A DNA stretch of 64,000 nt from Saprospiraceae bacterium (GCA_028285545.1 JANQPA010000115.1:56105-120104); one strand, 5' to 3'. Counted from the first letter of the stretch, positions 34,358 to 43,336 are shown. The notes: a model not told the origin generated them from the letters alone. Numbers and translations are program-made.

Positions 34358-36796
34358 ATGAAATTTCTGCACGTCCGACTCTTCCTACTATTGGCCATGT
34401 TTTTCAATCTGTCTTTGCTTGCTCAAACCTCTCTTATCACTGGCATTGCCTTAGACGAAAATCAAGAACCTGCGGTCCAGGCCAATGCCATTCTTTATTC
34501 AGCTCAAGACTCTAGTATTGCAAAGGTTGAAGTAACCAATTTTGAAGGTCTCTTCCAATTTCAAAATATGCCGCCCGGTAATTATTGGTTGAAGGTGTCC
34601 TATGTCGGTTATCAGGCCCACCTGTCAGATGTATTCAAGTTTTCTGAAGGAGAAAAATTGGAATTTGGAAAAATAGAACTGAAAGTTGCTGCTTCAGACC
34701 TGGGTGAGGTTGTAGTAACAGCAGAGCGCCCCATACTTGAGTTGAAAAATGACAAAATGGTCTTTAATGTAGAAAACAGCATCAGTGCAACCGGAAACAA
34801 TGGGATGGACCTGCTACGGAAATCACCAGGAGTATTGGTGGATAATAACAACAACATCACCATTCTGGGAAGAACTGGAGTACGCATTTTCATCGATGGC
34901 CGCCCTACCCCACTCCGTGGTGCTGACTTAAATGCTTACCTGGAATCCTTACAAAGCACAGATATTGATGCCATTGAAATTATTACCAACCCTGGTGCCA
35001 AATATGAAGCAGAAGGTAATGCCGGTATCATTAATATTCGCTTGAAAAAAGAAAAGGGATTGGGAACGAATGGCTCCCTAACAGCAGGATATCAAGTGGG
35101 CATCTATTCGAGATATAATCTGGGAACCTCTCTTAATCATCGAACTAAAAAAGTAAATTTATTTGGTAACTATTCTTTGAATTTGGGAAATAGCCAGTCC
35201 TTTGATCGTAATAATCGCATTCAGCGTGGAGCCGAACTCAATCATAGTCAGGAAGCTATTAAGGATTTTGTAAATCAGAATATTAAAGTTGGGGCCGATT
35301 TTTTTCTCAGTCCAAAAAGCACCCTTGGCTTTTTGGTGAATGGTAATTTTGGAACTGGTGGTAATCGAGGAAGAGCCACCACTGAAATTGGTGATTTTCA
35401 GCAGCCCTTTGCCATCGATAGTTTATTGATTAGTGCCGCAGATAGAGAGAATAGCCAAACTAACATGAACTTCAACATCAATTATCAGCTTCAACTAAAT
35501 AAAGATCAATCCTTTAATTTGGATTTAAATTATGGTTTCTTTGACTCGGAAGTGGAAGAGTTTCAACCTAATCAATATTTCGATCCCACCAAAACCAATC
35601 TATTTTTTGAACGCAATAATCGAACTTTTGCCCCCAGATTTATTGATTTATATTCATTGCGGGCTGATTATAATCAGTCCTTCTTAGGTGGGCAATTGGG
35701 TATGGGCCTCAATCTTTCTTATGTGTCTACTGATAACAATTTTGAATTCTTCAATATTATTGACCAAACCGATGTGCTCGATATTGACCGAACCAATCAG
35801 TTTTTTTATGAGGAAAATATCAACGCAGGATACTTAAGTTTTAATAAAAATTTATCAAAAAAGATAAATATGCAGGTCGGTTTGCGGATGGAACATACGC
35901 ATACAGACAGTGAGTTAATAGCTCAGAAATCAACCGATAACCGTCAGGTACAGAGAGATTATGTCAATTGGTTTCCTTCAGCCAGTTTAAATTATACTTT
36001 AGATAAGAAAAACCTGTTTCAGTTATCTTTCAGTAGAAGAATTAAGCGGCCTTCTTATCAGAATTTAAATCCATTTGAGTTTAAACAAAATGAACTTTCT
36101 TTCCGTAGGGGGAATCCATTTTTGCAGCCTCAATATTCTAATAGTGTCCAATTACGGCATTCTCACAATTATCGCATTAATACAACCATTGCTTTTGCCC
36201 ATACCACTGATGTTATGCTTGGTCAAACGACAGCAGGGGAAGGAAATGAAGAATTTTATACCTGGCTCAACCTGGCAGATCAGTATAATTACAGTATTAA
36301 TGTAGCCATGCCTATTTCTATTACCAGATGGTGGTCAAGTTTTAGTAGCCTAACAGCTTACCATAGGGAAAATAAAGGAGATTTTGGGGAGGGAAGAGTT
36401 ATTGACGAATCCGTCAATGCATTCAATATATATGCCCAACAGACTTTTAAGCTACCTAAAGAGGTCAGCTTGGAATTATCTGGATGGTATAATACTCCAA
36501 GCATCTATGGTGGCAACTTAAGAATTGCTACCATGTGGAGTTTGAATTTTGGGATGCAGAAAGTATTAATGAATGGTAAGGCAACGCTTAGGTTAGCTGT
36601 CAATGATATGTTCAGAAGTACCAATTATGCCTATACTACTGTTTTTGGAGCACTTAATATGAGTGGAAGTGGAAATCATGTTGATAGTCGTCGATTTCAA
36701 ATGAATTTCACTTATTTGTTAGGAAACAGGCAGGTGAAAAAGGCTCGCAATAGAGATACCGGTTTAGAAGATAAAAATAGTAGGATTGGGCAATAA
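34358..36796 (+). CDS. TonB-dependent receptor-like outer-membrane beta-barrel protein
   Basis: The 812-residue protein has a signal peptide ending SLLAQ. A carboxypeptidase-regulatory-like domain (LITGIALDENQEPAVQANAIL ... GNYWLKVSYVGY) comes next. A plug domain follows with MDLLRKSPGVLVDNNNNITILG and AIEIITNPGAKYEAEGNAGIINI. A large barrel of the OMP_b-brl_3 type makes up the rest. These proteins usually import or bind ligands at the outer membrane; this subfamily lacks a SusD partner and its ligand is unknown. The nearby genes do not reveal a substrate. The protein ends without a clear aromatic barrel terminus; an additional charged tail of some 20 residues is present. Confidence 0.85.
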   Translation: MKFLHVRLFLLLAMFFNLSLLAQTSLITGIALDENQEPAVQANAILYSAQDSSIAKVEVTNFEGLFQFQNMPPGNYWLKVSYVGYQAHLSDVFKFSEGEKLEFGKIELKVAASDLGEVVVTAERPILELKNDKMVFNVENSISATGNNGMDLLRKSPGVLVDNNNNITILGRTGVRIFIDGRPTPLRGADLNAYLESLQSTDIDAIEIITNPGAKYEAEGNAGIINIRLKKEKGLGTNGSLTAGYQVGIYSRYNLGTSLNHRTKKVNLFGNYSLNLGNSQSFDRNNRIQRGAELNHSQEAIKDFVNQNIKVGADFFLSPKSTLGFLVNGNFGTGGNRGRATTEIGDFQQPFAIDSLLISAADRENSQTNMNFNINYQLQLNKDQSFNLDLNYGFFDSEVEEFQPNQYFDPTKTNLFFERNNRTFAPRFIDLYSLRADYNQSFLGGQLGMGLNLSYVSTDNNFEFFNIIDQTDVLDIDRTNQFFYEENINAGYLSFNKNLSKKINMQVGLRMEHTHTDSELIAQKSTDNRQVQRDYVNWFPSASLNYTLDKKNLFQLSFSRRIKRPSYQNLNPFEFKQNELSFRRGNPFLQPQYSNSVQLRHSHNYRINTTIAFAHTTDVMLGQTTAGEGNEEFYTWLNLADQYNYSINVAMPISITRWWSSFSSLTAYHRENKGDFGEGRVIDESVNAFNIYAQQTFKLPKEVSLELSGWYNTPSIYGGNLRIATMWSLNFGMQKVLMNGKATLRLAVNDMFRSTNYAYTTVFGALNMSGSGNHVDSRRFQMNFTYLLGNRQVKKARNRDTGLEDKNSRIGQ

Positions 36797-37009
36797 TCAT
36801 CTATTTGGGCTACATCATTAATGATGTCTGGAAAATCTGCGTTTACGCAGAAAGTGCTTTAATAGCAAAAGATAGAGTGGGGAAGGATTATTTACAGGTA
36901 TTTCTAGGCTGCGATAAATCATATATTCAACAATAGTTTCAATAATAGCTGGTATTTAGGTAATTTGCCAAAACATTAGGTCACTACTGCAGTATGCACT
37001 TATACATGT

Positions 37010-37753
37010 ATGAAGTTCCTCAGAAATTTCAGAGTTAAAGCTATTGAATCCAGTATGATAAGAAAATATCTGCTGTATGCTATTGGAGAAGCTCTTTTAA
37101 TCTTCATTGGTATTTACCTGGCTATCTGGTTTAATAAGAGAACAGAATACAATCTCGACAGAGAGCAAGAAATTGAGGTGCTGGAGGAAATCAGAAGCAA
37201 TCTGGAACATGATATGGAGGAAATCGAAACTGAGCTTTCGTTCTTTTCTGTATTTGATAAGTCTTGCGATTTGATTATCCAATATTTCGAAAACGGAACG
37301 GCATACCCGGATTCCCTAAATAATCACTTTTATACTATTAGCATAATTACTCATTTCAACCCAAATTACAGTGGGTTTTCATTATTACAGAGCAAAGGAA
37401 TTGATATCATCGTGAATGATTCCCTTAGGAGAATAATCTCAGAACATTATACCTCTTTGTACGATTACTATGGTCAGTACAACCAGGAAAGAATCGATCT
37501 TTGGGGTAACGATAGCGAAAGACTTCTTAAAAACAATTTTCAAATGATGCTCATTGTTGATACGGCTGGAAATACTGTTGGTTATGAACTAATTCCAATA
37601 GATATTGATGAACTCAAAAAAGACCCTTCTTTCTTAGCTAATATCAGATTTCTACAATATCGTAATCGAATGATTAAACTTAGAGCTAATTGGGTAAAAA
37701 AGAGTATTGCAGATTTGCAAAGTATGATCGAAGAAGAGCTGAAAATCAGATAA
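37010..37753 (+). CDS. DUF6090 family membrane-anchored protein
   Basis: The 247-residue protein contains, near its N-terminus, the segment RKYLLYAIGEALLIFIGIYLAIWFNK, the typical 'GE-(hydrophobic)-IGI-IA-NW/F-N' start of DUF6090 proteins that are abundant in Bacteroidota. One membrane helix is followed by a helical soluble domain that includes EVLEEIRSNLEHDMEEIETEL. Function of the family is unknown. It stands alone between the TonB-type receptor and the convergent FMN enzyme. A 14-bp TCTGCGT/ACGCAGA hairpin lies about 160 bp upstream. Confidence 0.75.
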   Translation: MKFLRNFRVKAIESSMIRKYLLYAIGEALLIFIGIYLAIWFNKRTEYNLDREQEIEVLEEIRSNLEHDMEEIETELSFFSVFDKSCDLIIQYFENGTAYPDSLNNHFYTISIITHFNPNYSGFSLLQSKGIDIIVNDSLRRIISEHYTSLYDYYGQYNQERIDLWGNDSERLLKNNFQMMLIVDTAGNTVGYELIPIDIDELKKDPSFLANIRFLQYRNRMIKLRANWVKKSIADLQSMIEEELKIR

Positions 37754-37793
37754 TTATGACTGTTGAACTCGTATTAAATTAAACTTATTCTTT

Positions 37794-39020
37794 CTAAATA
37801 AGATATGAAGCATTAATATCCCTAATACCAGGTGTCCCCATTTGCAACATCACCATTTCCAATTCTTTTCTTAAAATGTCTAAAACTGCTTCTACTCCAT
37901 CTTGCCCAAAAGCAGCTAAGCCCCAAATATAGGGTCTACCTATTCCAACAGCCGTTGCTCCCAGTGCCAGTGCTTTAAAAATATCGGTACCCCTGCGAAT
38001 ACCACTATCCAGAATAATGGGAATTTGTCCATTAATGGCTTCCGCCACCTCTGGCAGGCATTCAATGGTAGAACGGCCACTGGCCTCAGCCCTACCTCCA
38101 TGATTAGAGACAAAAATACCATCTACACCGTTTTCCAGGCATAGAGATGCATCTTCAGCGGTCACAATCCCTTTGACCAAAACTTTCATAGAAGTGTTGG
38201 ATTTCAATTTTTGTACAAAATCCCAATCCAGGTTCCCATTGAAATCAAAATCAGGGAAAGAGGAGATCATTGGCTTTCTTTGATTTCTTGGCGGGCTGTG
38301 ACAAACATTACAATCTCGAGTGTCAAGACGAACGTACCGTTGCAGGGTTTCTCGATTACTTCCTCCTGTCAGATCCACCGTAAGTACAATGGCTGGGCAG
38401 CCGGCATCTTCTGCCCTTTTAACCATTTCTAAGGTCTGTTCCCATTTCAAAGTTGGATATAACTGATACCAAATAGGCGCTTTTCGTGCCAGGGCCACCT
38501 CCTCTACTGAAGAGGTCGTAACCGTAGATAAAACCTGAAGGTGGTTTTTATTTTTCGCCGCTTTAGCCACTGCAATTTCACCTTCTGGATGAAAAGCTTT
38601 TTGACTACCTACAGGACAAACAATGATAGGAGTATTCCAATTTTGACCAAATAATTCGATCGATGTATTTGCCTTAGTAAGCCCTCTCAATCTTCTAGCT
38701 TTTAACTGTATTTTCGAAAATCCAGCCCTATTAGCCTTTAATGTTTCGTCACTATTTGTTCCGGTTGCTATGTATCCAAAGTGAGCAGGGGGAAGGTTTT
38801 TCTTAGCTACCGCCTCGAAATCAAAAACATTAATCGCCTCTTCTATAGTATTAATCATTCGGTACAGATCATCCTCATCAATTTCCTCATTTCCATTAGA
38901 CACTGGAGCAGGGGAAGTATCATTAGAGCTGCAATAGGCCAGACCCAAGCCCAATAGAGGGCTGGTGGCCAAAAATTTGATGAGCAATCGGCGATATCGT
39001 TGATGGTCTGAATGGGTCAT
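37794..39020 (-). CDS. Exported FMN-dependent alpha-hydroxyacid dehydrogenase with CXXCH motif
   Basis: The 408-residue enzyme belongs to the glycolate oxidase/L-lactate dehydrogenase family. It shows the FMN site GTNSDETLKANRAGF, the catalytic SNHGGR (H307) and ILDSGIRRG near the end. It should oxidise a 2-hydroxyacid to a 2-oxoacid. Two features are unusual. First, an N-terminal leader with twin arginines and a terminal cysteine (YRRLLIKFLATSPLL ... LAYCSS) points to export. Second, residues 237-241 read C-N-V-C-H, the heme c attachment motif, inserted after YVRLDTRD. A periplasmic flavo-heme enzyme feeding electrons to the respiratory chain is possible. The start codon lies in a 17-bp hairpin. 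Confidence 0.85.
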   Translation of the reverse strand: MTHSDHQRYRRLLIKFLATSPLLGLGLAYCSSNDTSPAPVSNGNEEIDEDDLYRMINTIEEAINVFDFEAVAKKNLPPAHFGYIATGTNSDETLKANRAGFSKIQLKARRLRGLTKANTSIELFGQNWNTPIIVCPVGSQKAFHPEGEIAVAKAAKNKNHLQVLSTVTTSSVEEVALARKAPIWYQLYPTLKWEQTLEMVKRAEDAGCPAIVLTVDLTGGSNRETLQRYVRLDTRDCNVCHSPPRNQRKPMISSFPDFDFNGNLDWDFVQKLKSNTSMKVLVKGIVTAEDASLCLENGVDGIFVSNHGGRAEASGRSTIECLPEVAEAINGQIPIILDSGIRRGTDIFKALALGATAVGIGRPYIWGLAAFGQDGVEAVLDILRKELEMVMLQMGTPGIRDINASYLI

Positions 39021-39056
39021 TTTACTAAATTTAGGTGATCTAAATTTAGTAAAATG
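39018..39056 (-). promoter_or_regulatory. 17-bp hairpin enclosing the start codon of the FMN enzyme gene
   Basis: Arms 39018-39034 and 39040-39056 are perfectly complementary (17 bp, AT-rich) with a 5-nt loop. In the minus-strand mRNA the stem ends with the ATG of the FMN enzyme (39020-39018), so initiation would be hindered when it folds. It begins 7 bp after the stop codon of the YceI-type gene. No T-run follows, which speaks against a simple terminator. Confidence 0.6.
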
Positions 39057-39063
39057 AACACAA

Positions 39064-40014
39064 CTATTTTGGCAAAACTTTATTCATTTCCATAGCCAAT
39101 GGTTCCTGGGCATCTAATTCCAAAGCTTTTTCTGTAAAATACCTGGCTTCCTTAGTTTTATCAATTTTGTAAAGTGTCCAGGCCAGTAAGCTATGGGCAT
39201 AAGCCTCCTCTGGATACTCTTTTACAAAAAATTTGGCTATTTCCAATGCTTCTTTTTGTCGTCCACTTTGATCTAATTTGAGGTAAATAAAATTTAGGGA
39301 AGATATTTTGTTGGCATCTTTATCTCCCTGTTTTTTTAATTCAGTATATTTTTCAATTCCAGCAGGAACCCCTTCTTCTTCGATGGCAGTCATCATTTCA
39401 CTTCCTAAAGGTCTATTAAAAAGAGCAATGGACCCCATATTGAGAATTCTCGCCGAAATCATCAAATCAATACGCACCTCATCGCTAATGGCCTTATCAT
39501 ATTCCATTCCAAAATCAGATCTTTTAATATTTATCGCTCCTTTGAAAGAAATTCTAAAATTTTTCCAGGAGTCAGATTCCTCAGCATGGATTAATTCAAA
39601 AGGAATAGACAGCTCCTTAACTACACCATGCAGTTCAAGCTGTCCTATCATATTGAATTGTCCTGCCCCATCTTTAACAACCTTATCACTAGTGAATATC
39701 ATTTGAGGAAACTTCTCAACATCCAAAAAATCATCTCTTTTAAGGTGATTATCTCTCATGCCCAGGCCGGTATTTACAGAAGAAGCATCAATGATGATAG
39801 TAGCAGAAGTTTTGCTCAAATCTTTTTTATTAAAAAGGATAGTGCCTTTAAAACTATTAAAGCGTCCTGTTACATCAATAAGACCACCAAATTTTACAGC
39901 GAATCCCACCCTTGAATGCCAGGCATCTATTGGGTAGGCTTTAATTTGGGAATAAGTCAGAAATGGTAATGTTAGGAATAGAAGAAAAAAGAAGGGTGAT
40001 TTCTTTTGAATCAT
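39064..40014 (-). CDS. YceI-family protein with C-terminal TPR region
   Basis: From the ATG at 40014 the protein has 316 residues and a signal peptide (FFFLLFLTLPFLTYSQ). An upstream TTG frame extends it without purpose. Residues 25-195 form a YceI lipocalin-like domain: YPIDAWHSRVGFAVKFGGL, GMRDNHLKRDDFLDVEKFP and GQLELHGVVKELSIPF. YceI domains bind amphiphilic ligands such as polyisoprenoids. Residues 230-316 are helical with a TPR pattern (EEAYAHSLLAWTLYKIDKTKEARYFTEKALELD). This YceI-TPR combination is less common. It may be transcribed with the FMN enzyme gene, separated by the 39018-39056 hairpin. Confidence 0.8.
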   Translation of the reverse strand: MIQKKSPFFFLLFLTLPFLTYSQIKAYPIDAWHSRVGFAVKFGGLIDVTGRFNSFKGTILFNKKDLSKTSATIIIDASSVNTGLGMRDNHLKRDDFLDVEKFPQMIFTSDKVVKDGAGQFNMIGQLELHGVVKELSIPFELIHAEESDSWKNFRISFKGAINIKRSDFGMEYDKAISDEVRIDLMISARILNMGSIALFNRPLGSEMMTAIEEEGVPAGIEKYTELKKQGDKDANKISSLNFIYLKLDQSGRQKEALEIAKFFVKEYPEEAYAHSLLAWTLYKIDKTKEARYFTEKALELDAQEPLAMEMNKVLPK

Positions 40015-40101
40015 TTTATACGATTTATATGAAAAATGATTCAAAAAAGTAAAAAGACAAGAGCTTGTCGCCCAGACCGATAAGATTTACCTTGTTATGG
40101 A

Positions 40102-40121
40102 AGAATGAGGCTGTCTCATAA
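40102..40121 (+). repeat. Left terminal inverted repeat of the IS
   Basis: The sequence AGAATGAGGCTGTCTCATAA is matched exactly, in inverse orientation, by the right end at 41840-41859. GAGGCTGTCTCA-type ends are typical of Bacteroidota IS1182-family elements. Confidence 0.85.
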
Positions 40122-40139
40122 ATAGGCAGCCTTTTTTTT
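40108..40139 (+). terminator. Inward-facing terminator-like hairpin at the left IS end
   Basis: AGGCTG (40108-40113) pairs with CAGCCT (40127-40132), and eight T residues follow (40132-40139). It overlaps the terminal repeat and lies upstream of the transposase, so it would stop transcription entering the element from outside. Confidence 0.6.
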
Positions 40140-40169
40140 ATAAGGGTAAAAAAAGAGTTATCTTAAAGA

Positions 40170-41714
40170 ATGAGCAAATCAAAGAAAAAGCCAGTCTTTA
40201 AGACCTATAATCCGCATCAAATGAGTTTACTTCCTCCGAGTCTGGAGGAGCTTATACCAGAAAATCATGTGGTACGAGTAGTACAAGAAGTAATAGAGCA
40301 ACTAGATTTAGATCCCATTTTGAAGAAGTACAAAGGAGGCGGAGCCTCCAATTATCACCCCAAGCTGCTGCTTAAGGTGATTGTATATGGATATTTGAGC
40401 AATATCTATTCTTCTCGGAAGATTGAACAGGCCATACAATCGAATATACATTTCATGTGGTTGGCCGGGATGCAACGCCCGGATCATAATACGATTAACC
40501 GTTTTCGCTCAGAAAAGTTAAAAGGGGTATTGAAAGAGGTATTTAGCCAGGTCGTATTATTGATGGTAGAAGCGGGACTGGTGGATATCAAGACAATTTA
40601 TATAGATGGGACGAAGCTAGAAGCCAATGCTAATAAGTTCACTTTTGTATGGGGCAAGGCCATAAAAAAGAATAAAGATCGTATTCATAAACAGCTCAAA
40701 GAGCTCTGGTCATATGCCGAAAGTGTAGCGGCTAGTGAATTACAAGATAATGATCCGAGCACTTATGAACAGATCGATTCTGAAAAAGTAAGCAAGACCA
40801 TCGCCAGTATCAATGAAGCCTTGAAAGACAAGCCAGTAGATAAGAAGATCAAGCAAAAGCTGAATTATGCTAAGAAGAACTGGCCAAGTAATCTGGATAA
40901 ATATAAATCCCAGCAAGAACAATTAGGCCCTAGGAATTCTATGTCTAAGACTGATCCAGATGCCACTTTCATGCGCATGAAAGATGATTACATGCAAAAT
41001 GGCCAACTGAAAGCAGCTTACAACTGGCAGATCAGCACTTCAGGTCAATGTATCGTCAATTATGATCTTTATCAAAGCACTTCAGATACGATCACATTAC
41101 CAGATCATTTACAGACTTATGAACAAATGTATGGTCAACACCCTGAAGTAGTTGTTGCAGACAGTGGCTATGGCTCAGAGGAAAATTATGAGTTATTGGA
41201 ACAACAGCAAGTAGAAGCTTATGTGAAATACAATTATTTTCATCAGGAGCAAAAAAACAAAGGTAAGATTCCAGCCAAACAATGTTTTAAGCCCAAGCAT
41301 CTTTACTATAATGAAGAACAGGATTACTACATCTGCCCTATGGGGCAAAAGATGAATAACATAGGACAAAAGAGTCGAACCACTAAAACCGGATTTATAC
41401 AACATTACAGTCTTTATCAGGCTCAAAGATGTGAAAATTGTCCACTCTGGGGAGCCTGTCACAAAGGACAGGGTAATAGACTCATGGAAATTAACCATCG
41501 ATTGAATCGATATAAGCAAAGGGCTCGAGATTTACTCACTTCCGAAAAAGGGCTGGAACATCGTTCACAAAGACCAGTCGATGTAGAAGCTGTCTTTGGT
41601 AATATCAAACAGAACAAAAAATTCACTCGATTCCTACTTCGTGGCTTGGATAAGGTTATGATTGAAGCCGGATTGATTGCTTTAGCTCATAATTTGGCTA
41701 AAATGGCCTCTTAA
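40170..41714 (+). CDS. IS1182 family transposase
   Basis: The 514-residue transposase starts with a DUF772-like helical domain (TYNPHQMSLLPPSLEELIPE, then YHPKLLLKVIVYGYLSNIYSSRKIEQAI). The DDE catalytic residues follow: D146 in IYIDGTKLEANANK, an aspartate in VVADSGYGSEENYE, and the glutamate in DVEAVFGNIKQN. A cysteine-containing segment (ENCPLWGACHKG) before the last block is typical of the family. It cuts and pastes the element through the terminal repeats. The gene has full length for the family, without frameshift. Codon use appears more balanced than in the AT-rich block at 24-29 kb. Confidence 0.95.
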   Translation: MSKSKKKPVFKTYNPHQMSLLPPSLEELIPENHVVRVVQEVIEQLDLDPILKKYKGGGASNYHPKLLLKVIVYGYLSNIYSSRKIEQAIQSNIHFMWLAGMQRPDHNTINRFRSEKLKGVLKEVFSQVVLLMVEAGLVDIKTIYIDGTKLEANANKFTFVWGKAIKKNKDRIHKQLKELWSYAESVAASELQDNDPSTYEQIDSEKVSKTIASINEALKDKPVDKKIKQKLNYAKKNWPSNLDKYKSQQEQLGPRNSMSKTDPDATFMRMKDDYMQNGQLKAAYNWQISTSGQCIVNYDLYQSTSDTITLPDHLQTYEQMYGQHPEVVVADSGYGSEENYELLEQQQVEAYVKYNYFHQEQKNKGKIPAKQCFKPKHLYYNEEQDYYICPMGQKMNNIGQKSRTTKTGFIQHYSLYQAQRCENCPLWGACHKGQGNRLMEINHRLNRYKQRARDLLTSEKGLEHRSQRPVDVEAVFGNIKQNKKFTRFLLRGLDKVMIEAGLIALAHNLAKMAS

Positions 41715-41823
41715 AGCCTCTTTTTTTGACCTCAGGTCATAGCAGCTCTCATGGAGCAGGGCTAGCTAATTTTTTGAAGACCAAGCGTGAAATTTGATTC
41801 TTTACTTTTTTTCGAACATATAA

Positions 41824-41853
41824 AAGACTGTCTCATCAATTATGAGACAGCCT
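41824..41853 (-). terminator. Inward-facing hairpin at the right IS end
   Basis: CTGTCTCAT (41828-41836) and ATGAGACAG (41842-41850) form a 9-bp stem with a 5-nt loop; four T residues follow on the minus strand. Located 20 bp after the susD stop codon, it can both end the susCD transcript and protect the IS from antisense transcription. Confidence 0.55.
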
Positions 41854-41859
41854 CATTCT
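41840..41859 (-). repeat. Right terminal inverted repeat of the IS
   Basis: The reverse complement is identical to the left repeat over 20 bp. The flanking bases (TAAAGG on the right side, ATGGAA on the left) show no obvious duplication. Confidence 0.85.
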
Positions 41860-41869
41860 AAAGGATTAA

Positions 41870-43336
41870 TTATTTCCAACCTCCATTAGAAGCATTAATA
41901 CCATCAGCAGCAGATTGACCACCAAAAGTATAACTATCCAACTGAAGTGTTTCCAATTCACGTCCAGGTACAGGGAAATGAAGAGGAGTACCCATTTGTA
42001 ACAAATCTCTTCTTCTCATATCGAACCATGGCATCATGGCTCCAGAAGCGAATAATTCAATTTCTCTTTCGTAGAAGATGGCTGACATTACAACGTCATC
42101 AGCTGCATCATCTGCAATAGGATCTAATTGTCCTCTGGTAACTCTTGTTCCAGCATTAATGATGGCAATAGCATCTGCCTTACGACCTAATCGCAGATGT
42201 GCTTCTGCCTGCATCAAATCCACCTCAGCTGCATAGGTATCAGGAGCTGGTCCCTGCAAATCAGTTGGCAATGGATCTAATCGAGAATATCTATAATTGG
42301 AATAATGATACAATCCACGATTTGCTCTAAATGGAACAGTAGAATTGTATTCAAAATCAGATTCCAGGCGTGCATCTGCCGAAGTAGCTGGATCTAAAGA
42401 AGTTTGGTCAGCAGGGAAAGTACTAGGATAATTTGGATCCATCATATTCAGGATTCTCAAATCCACTCTCACCCAACCAGGACGATTAGAATAAGCCTGT
42501 CCCCAGGCAATCCAAACATCAGCATCATTTGTAATAACAAAATCATTAGTAAAGCCATTTTCTGCATAGGCCAGGACTCTATTCCAGTCTACCGCATCAT
42601 TCTGTGCTTTATTTCTGGAACCCCAGATCAACAGTTTCGCAGCATAGGTATTGGCCATTTCAAGGAATAAGGTCTTATCCATACTAACCCCATTGAACCA
42701 ATTTGGATAACTAAGGCTGCTGGCAGAATTTGCGGTCGTAATAGCTAAATCCAAGTTTTCCAAGGCATAAGCTAAAACATCCTGATAAGGAGTAAAAGTA
42801 AAAGTTTCGGCAGTTACTTCCTCTCCTGGACGAATCACCACTACCTGATCATAAATCAAGCCTAGATAACCATAACTCAATCCAAGTAATAAATGACCAA
42901 ACGCACGAATACGTGCTACATCATCTCCAAGGGTATTAAGGAGATCCTGATCTCCATTATCTAATACCTCCAGGATGTCATTTACCTGATTGATAACACT
43001 GTAATAGCCATTGTATTGTTCCGTGTTTTCACCAGCGTAATTATATTGAACACCATTATCCCAGGCTTTTCTAGGCTCATTCCCCATATCTCTCATTCCC
43101 GCATTACCCCAAGAGGAGGTATGAGCATCTGCCATTACGGATGTGGTCATGTAAAAACCAAATGCGGTAGCTGTGGAATACCAAGAATTGGCTCCCGCTT
43201 TAACTACATTAATCAAATCACCAGGAGTACCCAGTACCCTGGACGTATCCGGATCATTAGGGTTTTCTACCTCTAAATCAGCACAAGCCGAAACAATGAA
43301 TAAAACCAGTAATGATAATAATACTTTTATTTTCAT
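41870..43336 (-). CDS. susD: SusD/RagB-type nutrient-binding lipoprotein
   Basis: The 488-residue protein has a lipoprotein signal ending IVSAC. SusD features include the N-terminal DLEVENPNDPDTSRVLGT, TPR-like helices (RAFGHLLLGLSYGYLGLIYDQ), and the C-terminal blocks IFYEREIELFASGAMMPWFDMRRRDLL and HFPVPGRELE. These proteins sit on the outer surface, lid the SusC barrel and capture glycans or other nutrients. It follows susC by 28 bp in the same operon. The end (INASNGGWK) is of normal type, so the nearby insertion sequence has not truncated it. Adjacent sugar genes suggest a saccharide ligand. Confidence 0.9.
   Translation of the reverse strand: MKIKVLLSLLVLFIVSACADLEVENPNDPDTSRVLGTPGDLINVVKAGANSWYSTATAFGFYMTTSVMADAHTSSWGNAGMRDMGNEPRKAWDNGVQYNYAGENTEQYNGYYSVINQVNDILEVLDNGDQDLLNTLGDDVARIRAFGHLLLGLSYGYLGLIYDQVVVIRPGEEVTAETFTFTPYQDVLAYALENLDLAITTANSASSLSYPNWFNGVSMDKTLFLEMANTYAAKLLIWGSRNKAQNDAVDWNRVLAYAENGFTNDFVITNDADVWIAWGQAYSNRPGWVRVDLRILNMMDPNYPSTFPADQTSLDPATSADARLESDFEYNSTVPFRANRGLYHYSNYRYSRLDPLPTDLQGPAPDTYAAEVDLMQAEAHLRLGRKADAIAIINAGTRVTRGQLDPIADDAADDVVMSAIFYEREIELFASGAMMPWFDMRRRDLLQMGTPLHFPVPGRELETLQLDSYTFGGQSAADGINASNGGWK

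Larger units (their letters stand above)
40102..41859 (+). mobile_element. IS1182-type insertion sequence
   Basis: A 1.76-kb element is bounded by perfect 20-bp inverted repeats (40102-40121 and 41840-41859) and holds a single full-length transposase. Its right end lies 10 bp after the susD stop codon; its left end lies about 90 bp upstream of the YceI gene. No convincing target-site duplication can be identified at the ends, and the exact outer border could be a few bases further in. The element appears intact and potentially active. Confidence 0.85.

Noticed and set aside
36812..36852. Palindrome ACATCATTAATGATGT and the short hairpin TCTGCGT/ACGCAGA behind the TonB-type receptor gene
   Set aside because: Stem is short with almost no loop and no T-run on the plus strand, so I do not call a terminator.
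40056..40069. GACAAG-AG-CTTGTC palindrome left of the insertion sequence
   Set aside because: Arms of only 6 bp; could be part of the YceI promoter but is not distinguishable from chance.
40095..41865. Target-site duplication flanking the insertion sequence
   Set aside because: Bases adjoining the two ends (ATGGAA and TAAAGG) do not match in any likely length.
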